In this document: piece after piece, positions 23,002 through 31,123 of the stretch
Numbering within the stretch: position 1 is the stretch's first letter
Layout: each line of letters opens with the position of its first letter
Origin: Candidatus Hydrogenedentota bacterium
GTDB lineage: Bacteria > Hydrogenedentota > Hydrogenedentia > Hydrogenedentales > JACPGD01
Reading direction: 5' to 3'
DNA: 35,111 nt
Assembly (NCBI GenBank): GCA_016182645.1
Contig: JACPGD010000447.1
Location: forward strand, 1-35,111
Position numbers and translations under genes: made by a program
Notes under the pieces: model-generated
What the model saw: only the letters and a program-made list of their open reading frames with translations
Database searches by the model: none
Told to the model about the DNA's origin: nothing

Positions 23002-25289
23002 ACGCCATACCACTGACTCCCACCGTGATCCAGGTGCAGCACACGCACATCAAAGCGATGTTCCAGGCCAAAATGGGCCCGCAGTTCCACGCCGAATTCC
23101 CAGTCGGCCCCCTCGAAGTGCTGGTATTCCTTGTACTGCACTTTCTCCAGAAAACTGCGGCGGAAGATCTGATTGAAGCCGATGGGCACGCCCCTGGCCT
23201 CGCGGTCCCGGATTTGTTCCGCACCGTCCAGCAGGCTTTGCCAGGCGTTCCACGGTTCAATTTCCCCCAGCAGGATCTTGGACGTGGTCTTCCGGTCCAG
23301 CATCGCCCGGCCGATCGGCGCCAGGTAGCCATGCTGTTCCGTCAACGGCTCAAGGGTCGAAAACATGTCCGGCGGCAAGAGGATGTCCGCGTCCATCAAC
23401 ATGATCCAATCACCCGAAGCGAGCTTAAGCGCTTCGTTGATGGCGTAGCCTTTAGTCTTGACGTTTCCCCGTGTCATGGCTGCGTGCAAGATGCGCAACT
23501 CTGGGAAGACGTCGCGCATCGAGTCGATCACGTCTTCCGTGGCGTCAATCCCCGGGACGTACGCCACGATCACCTCTAGCATGTCCATGGCCACGCCCGT
23601 TTGATGTGCGATACACCGCAGGCAGGCCTCCAGCCGGCGCGCAAAATAGGTGCAAAAGAGGACAATCGAGTACTTGATGCCCTCTTTCCGTTCCTGATAC
23701 AGCGGCGCGCGGGACCATACTTTGAGCGGGGTCAGGCTGAGGGCGTCATTGATGTTCCAGACCGAAAGGTGAATGGGCCCGGAGTTGGTCATGCGGAGCG
23801 GCACGACGGTCCGGCCCTCCACCCAGGACGGCTCGACCAATTCGCCGTCGCGCAGGAGTACAAAGCGCCCGTCCCGATCCACATAGAGCAGCAGCGTATG
23901 AGACGGCGCGATCATCGGACACAGGATCGCCTGGGTCCGGTTAATCCGGAACCCCACCAGTTCGGCCATTCCTCCGCCGAACGTAATCATGATCATGAAC
24001 GGCGTTTCCACCCAACACAATGGCGAACTGATCTTCTCTTCCGCGCTGGCCGAGAACCACTTCTGGGCACCCAACAACGTGGCTTGGGCCGAGTTCAACG
24101 GGCCCCATTGGTCATGACTTTCCATCAGCGGCTTTTCATTCCGCTGCCACTCCAGAGCGTGCTTGGCCAGTGCTTCCTGCTGCTTGCGTTCCTCTAAGCA
24201 CTCCCGATTCACGGGGTCGAAGTAGTAGCGGCGGTCCCCCCTCTGGGGGCCGGAGAACAGCATGGCCGCGCAGGGGACGTCGGGGAATGCGGCCGCGAAA
24301 TCCTGGGCCATACCGCTTTCCCAGTCGTGTTCCTCCAGGTCACGGTAGTTCCGGTAGTGCGGCCGGGGCAGCACTGCCCGGTACAACTTGCTGACCAGGT
24401 GCACGGGCTTGTAGAGGTAGCGCCCGTGGAGCACAACCAATCGCATGAGATAGCGGTCTACGGTGTCCTCCTGATGGGACAAGCGCGCCATCTGATACAA
24501 CATGAGCAGCCGGACCACCTTAGGTGGATAGCGATAGAGAAAGGACGCAAACGTGTATGGCGCCCGTTGGTAGTGCTCATGGTTGCGGAAGTACTCGTCC
24601 AGCCCGTCGGCCAAAGGACGATTATCCGGGTGAAGCACCTGGAGGGGGAAGCCGCAAAAACTCAGCGCCAGTGCTTCCTGCTGCAACGCTGCCGCGAGGT
24701 CATTGTAGAACGCCAGCGACGCCTCCTGGTCCTCCTTGGGCCGGGGAGACACTCGAATGAACGGGTCGGCTGCCTTAAACGTCACTACCCGCACGCCAAG
24801 GTCCTTCCAACGTTTAGCAAGGGTGGACACCGGCTGGCTGGAAGTGCATGCTCCGGTCAATTGCAGCCGTATGGGAAGCTTCAGTTCCGCTGCGGTGGCC
24901 AGCCAGGCCTCGAAGCCCTCATCATCGATGGCCTGTGGCGTGAGCATGAGACTTTCGAGGCCGCGCTCCGCCAAGACGCGGATCTCCCGGGGGGAACTGG
25001 TGCAGTCCGTACGATAACCCCACGGCACCCCCTTGAAGGCGCAGTATTCCACCATTTGCAGCGCGCCCGTCGAGGTCGTCCCGTGGCACAGCACGTCAGC
25101 CTGTTTCACCTGGTATGCCGTGAGCAGGTAGTTCAGGCAGCGGTGGATATCAGTGACGCGGAAGGGACGGTGGCGCCAGTTATGTACCGGAACAATCCCA
25201 CGGACCGGGGGAAGGGCAGGATGCGCGAAAACACCCTCCGGCATTTCCCTGGCGCCGGACTCAATATGAAGTGTACTAACGTGCTGCAT
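22986..25289 (-). CDS. Radical-SAM-like barrel without Fe-S cysteines fused to GT2 domain
   Basis: The 767-residue product is modular. About residues 25-215 read like a radical SAM barrel after its cluster loop (PVHNWRHRPFRVTDIHRCL, VLCHGTTSTGALQMVEYC, GVPWGYRTD, LAERGLESLMLT), but no CxxxCxxC is present. About 220-530 is an unassigned middle region with GGGMAELVGFRINR. Residues 538-767 are a family 2 glycosyltransferase: YSIVLFCTYFARRLEACL, GYAINEALKLASGDWIMLMDADI (DAD 633-635), GFNQIFRRSFLEKV and HFEGADWEFGVELR. ATG 25289 is used; GTG 25301 is in frame but lies at the promoter -10. It overlaps the convergent GT2 gene by 16 bp. Confidence 0.75.
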   Translation of the reverse strand: MQHVSTLHIESGAREMPEGVFAHPALPPVRGIVPVHNWRHRPFRVTDIHRCLNYLLTAYQVKQADVLCHGTTSTGALQMVEYCAFKGVPWGYRTDCTSSPREIRVLAERGLESLMLTPQAIDDEGFEAWLATAAELKLPIRLQLTGACTSSQPVSTLAKRWKDLGVRVVTFKAADPFIRVSPRPKEDQEASLAFYNDLAAALQQEALALSFCGFPLQVLHPDNRPLADGLDEYFRNHEHYQRAPYTFASFLYRYPPKVVRLLMLYQMARLSHQEDTVDRYLMRLVVLHGRYLYKPVHLVSKLYRAVLPRPHYRNYRDLEEHDWESGMAQDFAAAFPDVPCAAMLFSGPQRGDRRYYFDPVNRECLEERKQQEALAKHALEWQRNEKPLMESHDQWGPLNSAQATLLGAQKWFSASAEEKISSPLCWVETPFMIMITFGGGMAELVGFRINRTQAILCPMIAPSHTLLLYVDRDGRFVLLRDGELVEPSWVEGRTVVPLRMTNSGPIHLSVWNINDALSLTPLKVWSRAPLYQERKEGIKYSIVLFCTYFARRLEACLRCIAHQTGVAMDMLEVIVAYVPGIDATEDVIDSMRDVFPELRILHAAMTRGNVKTKGYAINEALKLASGDWIMLMDADILLPPDMFSTLEPLTEQHGYLAPIGRAMLDRKTTSKILLGEIEPWNAWQSLLDGAEQIRDREARGVPIGFNQIFRRSFLEKVQYKEYQHFEGADWEFGVELRAHFGLEHRFDVRVLHLDHGGSQWYGVQRHF

Positions 25290-25303
25290 GTATTTGGTCA
25301 CGA

Positions 25304-25332
25304 ATTATAGGCACCCGGGGCAGGCAAGGCAA
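25304..25332 (-). promoter_or_regulatory. Sigma-70-type promoter for the barrel-GT2 gene
   Basis: On the minus strand TTGCCT (25327-25332), a 17-nt spacer and TATAAT (25304-25309) form a near-consensus promoter. Transcription would begin near 25297, leaving only a few bases before ATG 25289, so the message would be nearly leaderless. Confidence 0.55.
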
Positions 25333-25381
25333 AAGATCGATCACCGTCGTAGCCGAGCACGGGGCCCAAGCCAACGCGAGA

Positions 25382-25411
25382 TTGCACAAAGTTGACCAGA
25401 TAGGTCATAAT
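25382..25411 (+). promoter_or_regulatory. Promoter of the Rrf2-family gene with palindromic operator candidate
   Basis: TTGCAC (25382-25387), an 18-nt spacer and CATAAT (25406-25411) resemble a sigma-70 promoter. The spacer contains TGACC-AGATA-GGTCA (25393-25407), an inverted repeat placed where a dimeric repressor would block RNA polymerase. Self-repression by the Rrf2 protein is plausible. Confidence 0.45.
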
Positions 25412-25446
25412 TCGCGCTTGAGGGGCCGAGTCTGTCTGGAGCTTTC

Positions 25447-25860
25447 ATGAATATCAGTGCCCGCTGCGAATATGCCTGCCGCGCGATGGTCGAACTCGCG
25501 CTGATGCAACAGAACCACGATCCCGTGGCCTCGTCCGTGTTGGCGGAACGGCGGCACATCCCGGAGAAGTACCTCGTCCATATCTTGCTGCAGTTGAAGC
25601 GGGCGGGATTGGTACAGAGTGTTCGTGGTGCGCAAGGGGGCTATCGTTTGGGCCGGCTGCCGGAGGACATCACGCTCTTGGAAGTCGTCCAGGCTATTGA
25701 CGGCCCCGTACTCGATCCGCTCCCGGTCAACGACGGTCAGTCGCTGGATTTGCGGGCGGTTTGGAAAGAAACGGCTGATTCGATCGCGGGGGAACTGCGT
25801 CAAATCTCGATCCGCGAAGTCGCGGACCGCGCCGCGGCCAGCCCCATGTATTACATTTAG
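25447..25860 (+). CDS. Rrf2-family transcriptional regulator
   Basis: The 137-residue protein is a compact winged-helix regulator of the Rrf2 family: NISARCEYACRAMVELAL (helix 1), SSVLAERRHIPEKYLVHILLQLKRAGLVQSVRGAQGGYRLGR (recognition helix and wing), then ITLLEVVQAIDGP and a dimerisation helix. Fe-S Rrf2 proteins (IscR, NsrR, RsrR) need cysteines or an equivalent ligand set in the region after the wing; here the only cysteines are C7 and C11 near the start, so an IscR-type cluster is unlikely. GGAG upstream of the ATG fits. Regulated genes are unknown; a promoter for a divergent gene lies in the same intergenic region. Confidence 0.87.
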   Translation: MNISARCEYACRAMVELALMQQNHDPVASSVLAERRHIPEKYLVHILLQLKRAGLVQSVRGAQGGYRLGRLPEDITLLEVVQAIDGPVLDPLPVNDGQSLDLRAVWKETADSIAGELRQISIREVADRAAASPMYYI

Positions 25861-25940
25861 GCTGGAGGCTGGAGGAAGGGGGGTGGTATGCATAGTGCCC
25901 GGTTGAATTCGGAATTTAGTGTCATCAGGAGCAGTGAAGC

Positions 25941-27197
25941 GTGAGTATCGAGCATGTGAAAGAGCCGGCGGGGAACGCGATCCGGCAAGCGTACGCGCGG
26001 TTGATCGGGCGCGGGCAAAGCACATATACCCCGACCGAGATTGTGGTGAAGAAGGCGAAGGGCGTTTATCTGTGGACGGTGGATGGCCGGAAACTGATCG
26101 ATTTCACCAGCGGCGTTTTGGTGAGCAACCTGGGATACGCCCATCCCCGCTTTGAAGAGCGCTGCAAGAAGTACCGGAAGGGTCTGCCGCGCAATGCCTA
26201 CAACATGCTGACCGAGCTCCAGGCGCAGGCGACGCAACGGCTCCTCAAGACCATGGCGTCACCCCGCCTCCAAAAGGCACTCTGGGCGGCAAGCGGTTCC
26301 GAGGGCGTGCAGAAGGCCATGTGGACCGCGCTCCACCGCTATCCCAGCCGCAACATCCTCGTGGCGACGCGCTATGGTTTTCATGGCAAGAAAGGTCTGG
26401 CGGCGGACGTGACCGGCGAGTCCAGCGCCAACCCAGATGTTCGTTTCATCTCCTTTCCCATGCACGAAGAACGGCCACAGGCTTTCTTCGAGAACGAACT
26501 TGCGGACCTTTGGACAGCGCATCGGGACCAGATCGCGCTGCTGATCACGGAACCCTACCTGGGCGCGGCAGGCTCATTCCACCCGCCGAAATGGTATCAC
26601 CAGTTGCTCCAGGAGTGGTGCCATTCCCACGATATTCCCTTTATTTTTGACGAAGTGCAGTCGTGTTTCGGCCGCACCGGCCATATGTTCGCCTATCAAA
26701 CCTATGAAGTGGAACCGGACCTGGTCGTGCTGGGGAAGGGCTTGGCCAACGGTGAACCCGCGGCCGTCGTGGTGGGCCGCGCCGACCTCATAGACGCCCT
26801 CGATTACGGCGAGGCCTCCGACACGTTCAGCGGTAGTACCATGGCCTGCGCCGCGGTTTGTGCCGCGCTCGACGTCTTCGAGGAAGAAGAGGTCGTCAAG
26901 CATGTGCAAAAGGTGTCAGAGCATTGCCGGGCGGGCTTCCGCGGCTTGCAACGCGAGTACCCCTTTATCCGTGCGATCCGCGGGGAAGGACTGGTCTTTG
27001 GCGTGGAGATTGATACGCCGCAACGCGCCAACCAGTGCGTCTTGCAGGCTTACTACGGCACCCATAAGAAGGGCGTCCACTTCCTCGGACCGCTGGCCAA
27101 GAAAGTCCTCCGCGTCAGCCCGCCCCTGGTGATCACGAAAAAAGAACTCGACGAAGCCTTCGAGGTCCTGCACACTGCCTGGAAGCTGGTGGGTTGA
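25941..27197 (+). CDS. Class III PLP-dependent aminotransferase
   Basis: The 418-residue enzyme has the class III (acetylornithine/4-aminobutyrate-type) pattern: GVYLWTVDGRKLIDFTSGVLVSNLGYAHP, AASGSEGVQKAMWTAL (phosphate-binding loop), RYGFHGKKG, FIFDEVQSCFGRTGHMF (D237 pairs with the pyridine nitrogen), and LVVLGKGLANGEP with the PLP lysine K266. It moves an amino group between an omega- or alpha-amino donor and a keto acid. The exact substrate cannot be read from sequence, and no biosynthetic neighbours define it. The start is GTG 25941 with AGGAG about 9 nt upstream. It follows the Rrf2 gene by 80 bp. Confidence 0.88.
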   Translation: MSIEHVKEPAGNAIRQAYARLIGRGQSTYTPTEIVVKKAKGVYLWTVDGRKLIDFTSGVLVSNLGYAHPRFEERCKKYRKGLPRNAYNMLTELQAQATQRLLKTMASPRLQKALWAASGSEGVQKAMWTALHRYPSRNILVATRYGFHGKKGLAADVTGESSANPDVRFISFPMHEERPQAFFENELADLWTAHRDQIALLITEPYLGAAGSFHPPKWYHQLLQEWCHSHDIPFIFDEVQSCFGRTGHMFAYQTYEVEPDLVVLGKGLANGEPAAVVVGRADLIDALDYGEASDTFSGSTMACAAVCAALDVFEEEEVVKHVQKVSEHCRAGFRGLQREYPFIRAIRGEGLVFGVEIDTPQRANQCVLQAYYGTHKKGVHFLGPLAKKVLRVSPPLVITKKELDEAFEVLHTAWKLVG

Positions 27198-27208
27198 AGC
27201 TGCGCTCA

Positions 27209-27225
27209 GACCTGTCCGACAGGTC
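27209..27225 (+). other. Short hairpin after the aminotransferase gene
   Basis: GACCTGT-CCG-ACAGGTC is a perfect 7-bp stem starting 11 bp after the stop. No T-tract follows, so it is at best a weak terminator or a 3'-end stabiliser. Confidence 0.4.
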
Positions 27226-27241
27226 CGACGACAAGCTCTGC

Positions 27242-27247
27242 TATACT
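27242..27247 (+). promoter_or_regulatory. Candidate -10 for leaderless transcript of the PflA-like gene
   Basis: TATACT sits 7 nt before ATG 27255, with no Shine-Dalgarno between. The spacing matches leaderless promoters, whose -10 (TANNNT) lies just upstream of the start codon. Confidence 0.45.
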
Positions 27248-27254
27248 AAAACTC

Positions 27255-28232
27255 ATGTGCGCATCCCGCTTGCAGTCACGTCCCGCGTTCAGTGAGCGTT
27301 TCACGCTGGACGCCTTCACACCGTGCTATCTGCACCTGAGCGCCGCTGCGATCGCAGCCAAGGTGGAAGCGGCACAGGAAGAATTGCGGGCGTGCCGGGC
27401 CTGTCCGCGCGATTGCGCCGTAAACCGGCTCGAAGATCGGGAGGGCGTCTGTCACACGGGTCGGCATGCGCGCGTGGCGAGCGCCTTCGCGCACTTTGGC
27501 GAGGAGGACTGCCTCCGCGGGTGGCGCGGGTCCGGTACAATTTTTTTCAGCCGCTGCAATCTTCGGTGCGTGTTCTGTCAGAACTGGGACATCAGCCAGC
27601 AGCAGGCTGGCGAAACATGCACCGCGGAGGATCTTGCGCGGATCATGTTGCTCCTCCAAGAGCGCGGCTGTCACAACATTAATTTCGTCACGCCGGAACA
27701 TGTCGCGCCGCAAGTGGCCGAGGCCATCGCCGCCGCCATACCGCTTGGTCTGCGCCTGCCCATCGTGTACAACACGAGCGCCTACGACAGCCTTTCGTCA
27801 TTGCGGTTGATGGACGGGCTGGTCGACATCTTTATGCCCGACTTCAAATTCTGGGAACCGGAAACGGCCCGGAACCTGTCCAGGGCGAAGGACTATCCTG
27901 AGCGGGCACGGACAGCGATTCAGGAAATGCACCGGCAGGTGGGGCCCTTGTGCTTCGGCCCGGACGGCCTGGCCCGATGCGGCGTGCTGGTGCGACACTT
28001 GGTTATGCCGGGCCAAACGGCACAGTCGTCCGCTATTTTCCGTTGGCTGGCCGAGGAAGTATCGCCGGATACGTATGTGAACATCATGGCCCAGTACCAT
28101 CCCGAATATCGGGCAGGCAGCCAACGGCGTTACGACAGCATCAACCGCGGGCCGAATTCCGCTGAACTGGAAAAGGCGAACGCTGCCGCGCGCGCCGCCG
28201 GGTTGTGGCGTCTTGACACCCGCTCGCGGTAA
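27255..28232 (+). CDS. PflA-like radical SAM protein (COG1313 type)
   Basis: The 325-residue protein carries the radical SAM cluster motif C101-N-L-R-C105-V-F-C108, read as RCNLRCVFCQNWDISQQ. Ahead of it is a cysteine-rich stretch, CRACPRDCAVNR (C47, C50, C54) and GVC (C66), characteristic of the COG1313 branch of pyruvate-formate-lyase-activase relatives and likely to hold another metal site. INFVTPEHVAPQ, MPDFKFWEP and YVNIMAQYHPEYRA are family blocks. The partner protein is not known for this branch and no glycyl-radical enzyme is nearby. The ATG has no Shine-Dalgarno but a -10-like hexamer is 7 nt upstream. Confidence 0.87.
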   Translation: MCASRLQSRPAFSERFTLDAFTPCYLHLSAAAIAAKVEAAQEELRACRACPRDCAVNRLEDREGVCHTGRHARVASAFAHFGEEDCLRGWRGSGTIFFSRCNLRCVFCQNWDISQQQAGETCTAEDLARIMLLLQERGCHNINFVTPEHVAPQVAEAIAAAIPLGLRLPIVYNTSAYDSLSSLRLMDGLVDIFMPDFKFWEPETARNLSRAKDYPERARTAIQEMHRQVGPLCFGPDGLARCGVLVRHLVMPGQTAQSSAIFRWLAEEVSPDTYVNIMAQYHPEYRAGSQRRYDSINRGPNSAELEKANAAARAAGLWRLDTRSR

Positions 28233-28276
28233 AGTACAGGTGGCGTTTGGTGAATCACACTGCAGGAGGGAGTCCT

Positions 28277-29641
28277 ATGTCGTGCAGAATGAGCAAGCTT
28301 ATTATTACTGTTCTTGGGGTATTCATTGCAGTGGCCGCGGCGGCGGATCAAGCAGCCTGGGTGATGCAGGAGACGGCGGAGAGTGCCGTGGAATTGCTGC
28401 CGGCCGGCGCCGAGTATCGTTACTACTGTCAGCCATGCGGCGACACCGCGGCGAGCCCCGAAACCGTGACCACCGCGGAAGTCCGTTATACCGGCACGGA
28501 AGGCATGTATGAAGTGGCGATCAATGACGAAGGCATGGATCTGGCCTACATCTATGTCAACATCGATGGGGAATGGAAGAACCTGGCCTTGCATCTCGGC
28601 CTGGAAGTCACCGGGGTGGACCAGACTTTGGCGGAATCGGGCCAACCCCAGGAAGCGCCCGAAATGGTCCCCAGTTTTGAGCGGAACCTCTACGCCGGTG
28701 TGGTCGGCAAGCGCCGGGTGATGATGGAACTCTGGATGTCGCCGGACGGCGCCTCGGGGGAATATAAGTACTTGCATATCGGCACGCCCATCGATCTGAT
28801 GGGCAGCGCGGACGTTGATGGAAGTTTCACGCTCGGCGAAAAAGTCGAGGAGTCGAAGACGGGCGAGTTCAAGGGGACCATGAGTGGGGACACCGTCAAC
28901 TTGAGCGGTGTCTGGGTGAGCGGAGATGGCGAAAAAACGCTCGATTTCTCACTGAATCGTTTTGCCGTCTCGGCGTTGGAACTGTTAAACGTGACCACCG
29001 CCGGGCTCAACAACGAAGGGTATATGAACTACCCGGTGTTCATGATGGACGTCGCTCCCGCCTACGAGAATCTTAATACGGCCGTGCAGAAGTTCGTGAC
29101 TGGACTGTATCAGGAATACCGTGGCCCCTTCATTGAGACTGTGGCGGGGAACATCACGGCGCCGCGCGGGGAGGATGGCTCTTTTGTTTACGCCTACGCC
29201 TACCAACTGAATTACATGTTCGTGCTCTACACCGAGGAATTGGTCAGTCTTGTGTTCATGGAATACATGTTTGGCGGCGGCGCGCACGGCAACACCATAA
29301 CACACAGTCTCAATCTCGGCATCAATTCCGAAGGAAAAGTGCGCGTGCTCGCCTTGAAGGATTTCTTCAAGGATTTTGCGGCGGCCCATCCGATCCTATC
29401 CAAGAACGTGATCCAGGGCCTGCTCGATCAGGACGCCCAGTGGATACTGGACAACGAAGTCAAGGAGTTAAAGGCGGAGGACCTCCAAACGTTCAGCGTC
29501 TCGGCGGAAGGCCTCACCTTTTACTTCGACCCCTATGACGTAGGCCCCTATGTGCAGGGAGAATTCCAGGTGGCCGTGCCTTATTCCGCCATCGCGGAAC
29601 AGTTGAAGGAAGGACTGATTCCCGCATCCATTCGCAAGTAG
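28277..29641 (+). CDS. Exported protein with C-terminal DUF3298 (RsiV-like) domain
   Basis: The 454-residue product starts with a signal peptide (KLIITVLGVFIAVAAAA). The middle is beta-rich and acidic, including MELWMSPDGASGEYKY and GEFKGTMSGDTVNLSG, which looks like a lipid- or ligand-type barrel segment of unknown family. The C-terminal part resembles DUF3298: YMFGGGAHGNTITHSLNLGIN, LKDFFK, and SAEGLTFYFDPYDVGPYVQGEFQVAVPYS. The same domain is found in the lysozyme-sensing anti-sigma factor RsiV and in many periplasmic proteins. No membrane helix follows the signal, so this is soluble or surface protein. ATG 28277 is chosen because AGGAGGGA is 6 nt upstream. Confidence 0.78.
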   Translation: MSCRMSKLIITVLGVFIAVAAAADQAAWVMQETAESAVELLPAGAEYRYYCQPCGDTAASPETVTTAEVRYTGTEGMYEVAINDEGMDLAYIYVNIDGEWKNLALHLGLEVTGVDQTLAESGQPQEAPEMVPSFERNLYAGVVGKRRVMMELWMSPDGASGEYKYLHIGTPIDLMGSADVDGSFTLGEKVEESKTGEFKGTMSGDTVNLSGVWVSGDGEKTLDFSLNRFAVSALELLNVTTAGLNNEGYMNYPVFMMDVAPAYENLNTAVQKFVTGLYQEYRGPFIETVAGNITAPRGEDGSFVYAYAYQLNYMFVLYTEELVSLVFMEYMFGGGAHGNTITHSLNLGINSEGKVRVLALKDFFKDFAAAHPILSKNVIQGLLDQDAQWILDNEVKELKAEDLQTFSVSAEGLTFYFDPYDVGPYVQGEFQVAVPYSAIAEQLKEGLIPASIRK

Positions 29642-29757
29642 CCGAGGCTTTTTCGACGCTGGTAGCCGTTCAATCAAGAGTGGCCTGTGCCGCGCAGGAT
29701 GGGGCCTTGCCCTGGACCTCATCCCGCGCGCATATCAAACGTGAGGCAAACTACGCC

Positions 29758-29787
29758 TTGCAGTCCGCCGCTTTCGTTTGCTAGGAT
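29758..29787 (+). promoter_or_regulatory. Possible sigma-70 promoter upstream of ndk
   Basis: TTGCAG (29758-29763), an 18-nt spacer and TAGGAT (29782-29787) lie about 108 bp before ndk in a 253-bp gap that has no other feature. Confidence 0.35.
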
Positions 29788-29894
29788 AAGCCCTTCTACG
29801 TGTGGCGTCACATTCGCCACCGCGTTTTCTGTTATTTTTCTGATTCTTTTCCAGCCGTCCGCGTGCGGGCGCAGTATGTTCAAGGGAGTGCCGG

Positions 29895-30344
29895 GTGAGC
29901 GAGCGGACCTTCGTGATGGTGAAGCCGGATGGCGTGGGGCGGCGGCTGATTGGCGAGTGCATTCGCCGCTTCGAGCGGCGCGGTCTCAAGTTGGTCGGAA
30001 TGAAGATGCAGATTATCTCGCAAAAGCTGGCCGAGTCTCACTACGAGGAACATCGTGCACGCCCTTTTTTCCCGCATCTCGTACAGTTCATCACGTCCGG
30101 CCCCACCGTGCAGATGGTGTGGGAAGGCAAGGACGCCGTCGCGCAGGTGCGCAAGATGAATGGCGCCACGAACAGCCTCGAGGCGGCCGTCGGCACCATC
30201 CGCGGCGATTTCGGATTGAGCCTGCAAAACAACATGATTCACGCCTCCGACTCGATCGAGACCGCGAAGCGTGAGATTGCGCTCTATTTTGATCAGAACG
30301 AATTACTGGAGTATGCCATGCCGGACGCGCACTGGCTGTCGTAA
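29895..30344 (+). CDS. ndk: Nucleoside diphosphate kinase
   Basis: The 149-residue enzyme matches Ndk over its length. It has [12 protein letters not shown] (K10), the Y50 region, [23 protein letters not shown]86-K-M-NGATN, GTIRGDFG and NMIHASDS with the phosphorylated histidine H116. It exchanges phosphate between nucleoside tri- and diphosphates. Start is GTG 29895, with AAGGGAG 6-7 nt upstream. A short gene for a basic protein follows after 68 bp, perhaps on the same transcript, which ends at the terminator near 30532. Confidence 0.95.
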   Translation: MSERTFVMVKPDGVGRRLIGECIRRFERRGLKLVGMKMQIISQKLAESHYEEHRARPFFPHLVQFITSGPTVQMVWEGKDAVAQVRKMNGATNSLEAAVGTIRGDFGLSLQNNMIHASDSIETAKREIALYFDQNELLEYAMPDAHWLS

Positions 30345-30412
30345 GCCGCGACAGTACAACACGGCCCGTCACACTGGCCGTGGCGCCCGGAGGAAGACAG
30401 GAGGATACGAGG

Positions 30413-30502
30413 TTGGCTGGTGGACGCAAAGCACGCAAGGCGAAGATTAACAAGCACAAGCGGAAGAAGAAGAGGCGCCAGAACCGCCACAAGAACAAGT
30501 AA
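30413..30502 (+). CDS. 29-residue very basic protein, AURKAIP1/COX24- or bTHX-like
   Basis: A strong GGAGGA (30400-30405) lies 7 nt before TTG 30413, and the frame runs 29 codons to TAA. The product is about half Lys/Arg (AGGRKARKAKINKHKRKKKR, RQNRHKNK), with no acidic residue. Very short Lys/Arg/His peptides with the KINKHKRKKRR style occur in bacteria as small ribosome-associated proteins and COX24/AURKAIP1-type proteins. Placement between ndk and a good terminator also supports a real gene. Family assignment is by composition and pattern only. Confidence 0.65.
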   Translation: MAGGRKARKAKINKHKRKKKRRQNRHKNK

Positions 30503-30531
30503 CCGCCGCCCTGCTTCTTAGGTTTTGGGCG

Positions 30532-30572
30532 CTCCCGGCTGCCTGTCCGCAGGCGGCCGGGAGGGTTCTTTT
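30532..30572 (+). terminator. Rho-independent terminator after the small basic protein gene
   Basis: CTCCCGGCTGCCTG (30532-30545) pairs with CAGGCGGCCGGGAG (30550-30563) over 14 bp with one mismatch and a 4-nt loop, followed by GGTTCTTTT. Confidence 0.75.
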
Positions 30573-30607
30573 CCCGCAGCCCTGGTGATCGGTCAGGAGG
30601 ATGAACC

Positions 30608-31123
30608 ATGCCGGACGAAAAGCCCCGTGTCATTATTGACGAAGACTGGAAGGCCCAAGTTCACCGCGAGAAGGAAGAGGCCGCGCGCAAGGCCGCGGAA
30701 GCGGCGAAGCAACCGGCGGGCGCCCCCGCGGGGGAGGCCGTATCCGGCGCTCCCGCGAGAACACACGCAGCCCCAGAGCCAGAAAGCGAAGACGAGGCGC
30801 TGGAGGGCGAGGAAGGCCCGGTCGAAGCTTCGTTCGTAACGCTGGTCGCCAGCCTCGCCACGCAGGCCATGTTCGCGCTGGGCGTCATGGCCCCTCCGGG
30901 CGCGCGCCAAGTAATGATCAATCTGGATCAGGCGAAGTTCACTATCGACACTCTCGACATGCTGCGTCAAAAAACCAAGGGCAACCTCGTCCCCGAAGAA
31001 GAGGGCGCGCTCCGCGAGGCCCTGGCCGAACTGCAACGCCTGTACGCCGCGCGCGTCCAGCAATGGCAGGAACAAACCCTGCGACAGTCCGGCATCGACC
31101 CCACCAAGCTGAAGGGCCACTGA
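30608..31123 (+). CDS. DUF1844-domain protein
   Basis: The 171-residue cytosolic protein starts MPDEKPRVIIDEDWKAQV, the usual N-terminus of DUF1844 proteins. It continues with a charged Lys/Glu/Ala helix and a low-complexity Pro/Ala/Glu linker (about 25-70). The DUF1844 domain follows (about 73-150): ASFVTLVASLATQAMFALG, INLDQAKFTIDTLDMLRQKTKGNLVPEEEGALREALAELQRLY. Function of the family is unknown; it is common in Planctomycetes, Acidobacteria and related groups, which supports the proposed taxonomic setting. GGAGG lies 6 nt before the ATG. The 277 bp that follow (31124-31400) show no gene or clear signal. Confidence 0.88.
   Translation: MPDEKPRVIIDEDWKAQVHREKEEAARKAAEAAKQPAGAPAGEAVSGAPARTHAAPEPESEDEALEGEEGPVEASFVTLVASLATQAMFALGVMAPPGARQVMINLDQAKFTIDTLDMLRQKTKGNLVPEEEGALREALAELQRLYAARVQQWQEQTLRQSGIDPTKLKGH

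Noticed and set aside
21814-23013. 399-codon minus-strand frame opposite the GT2 gene
   Set aside because: Shadow of the glycosyltransferase frame in high-GC DNA.
24327-25310. 327-codon plus-strand frame opposite the barrel-GT2 gene
   Set aside because: No family features; runs through the promoter region of the minus-strand gene.
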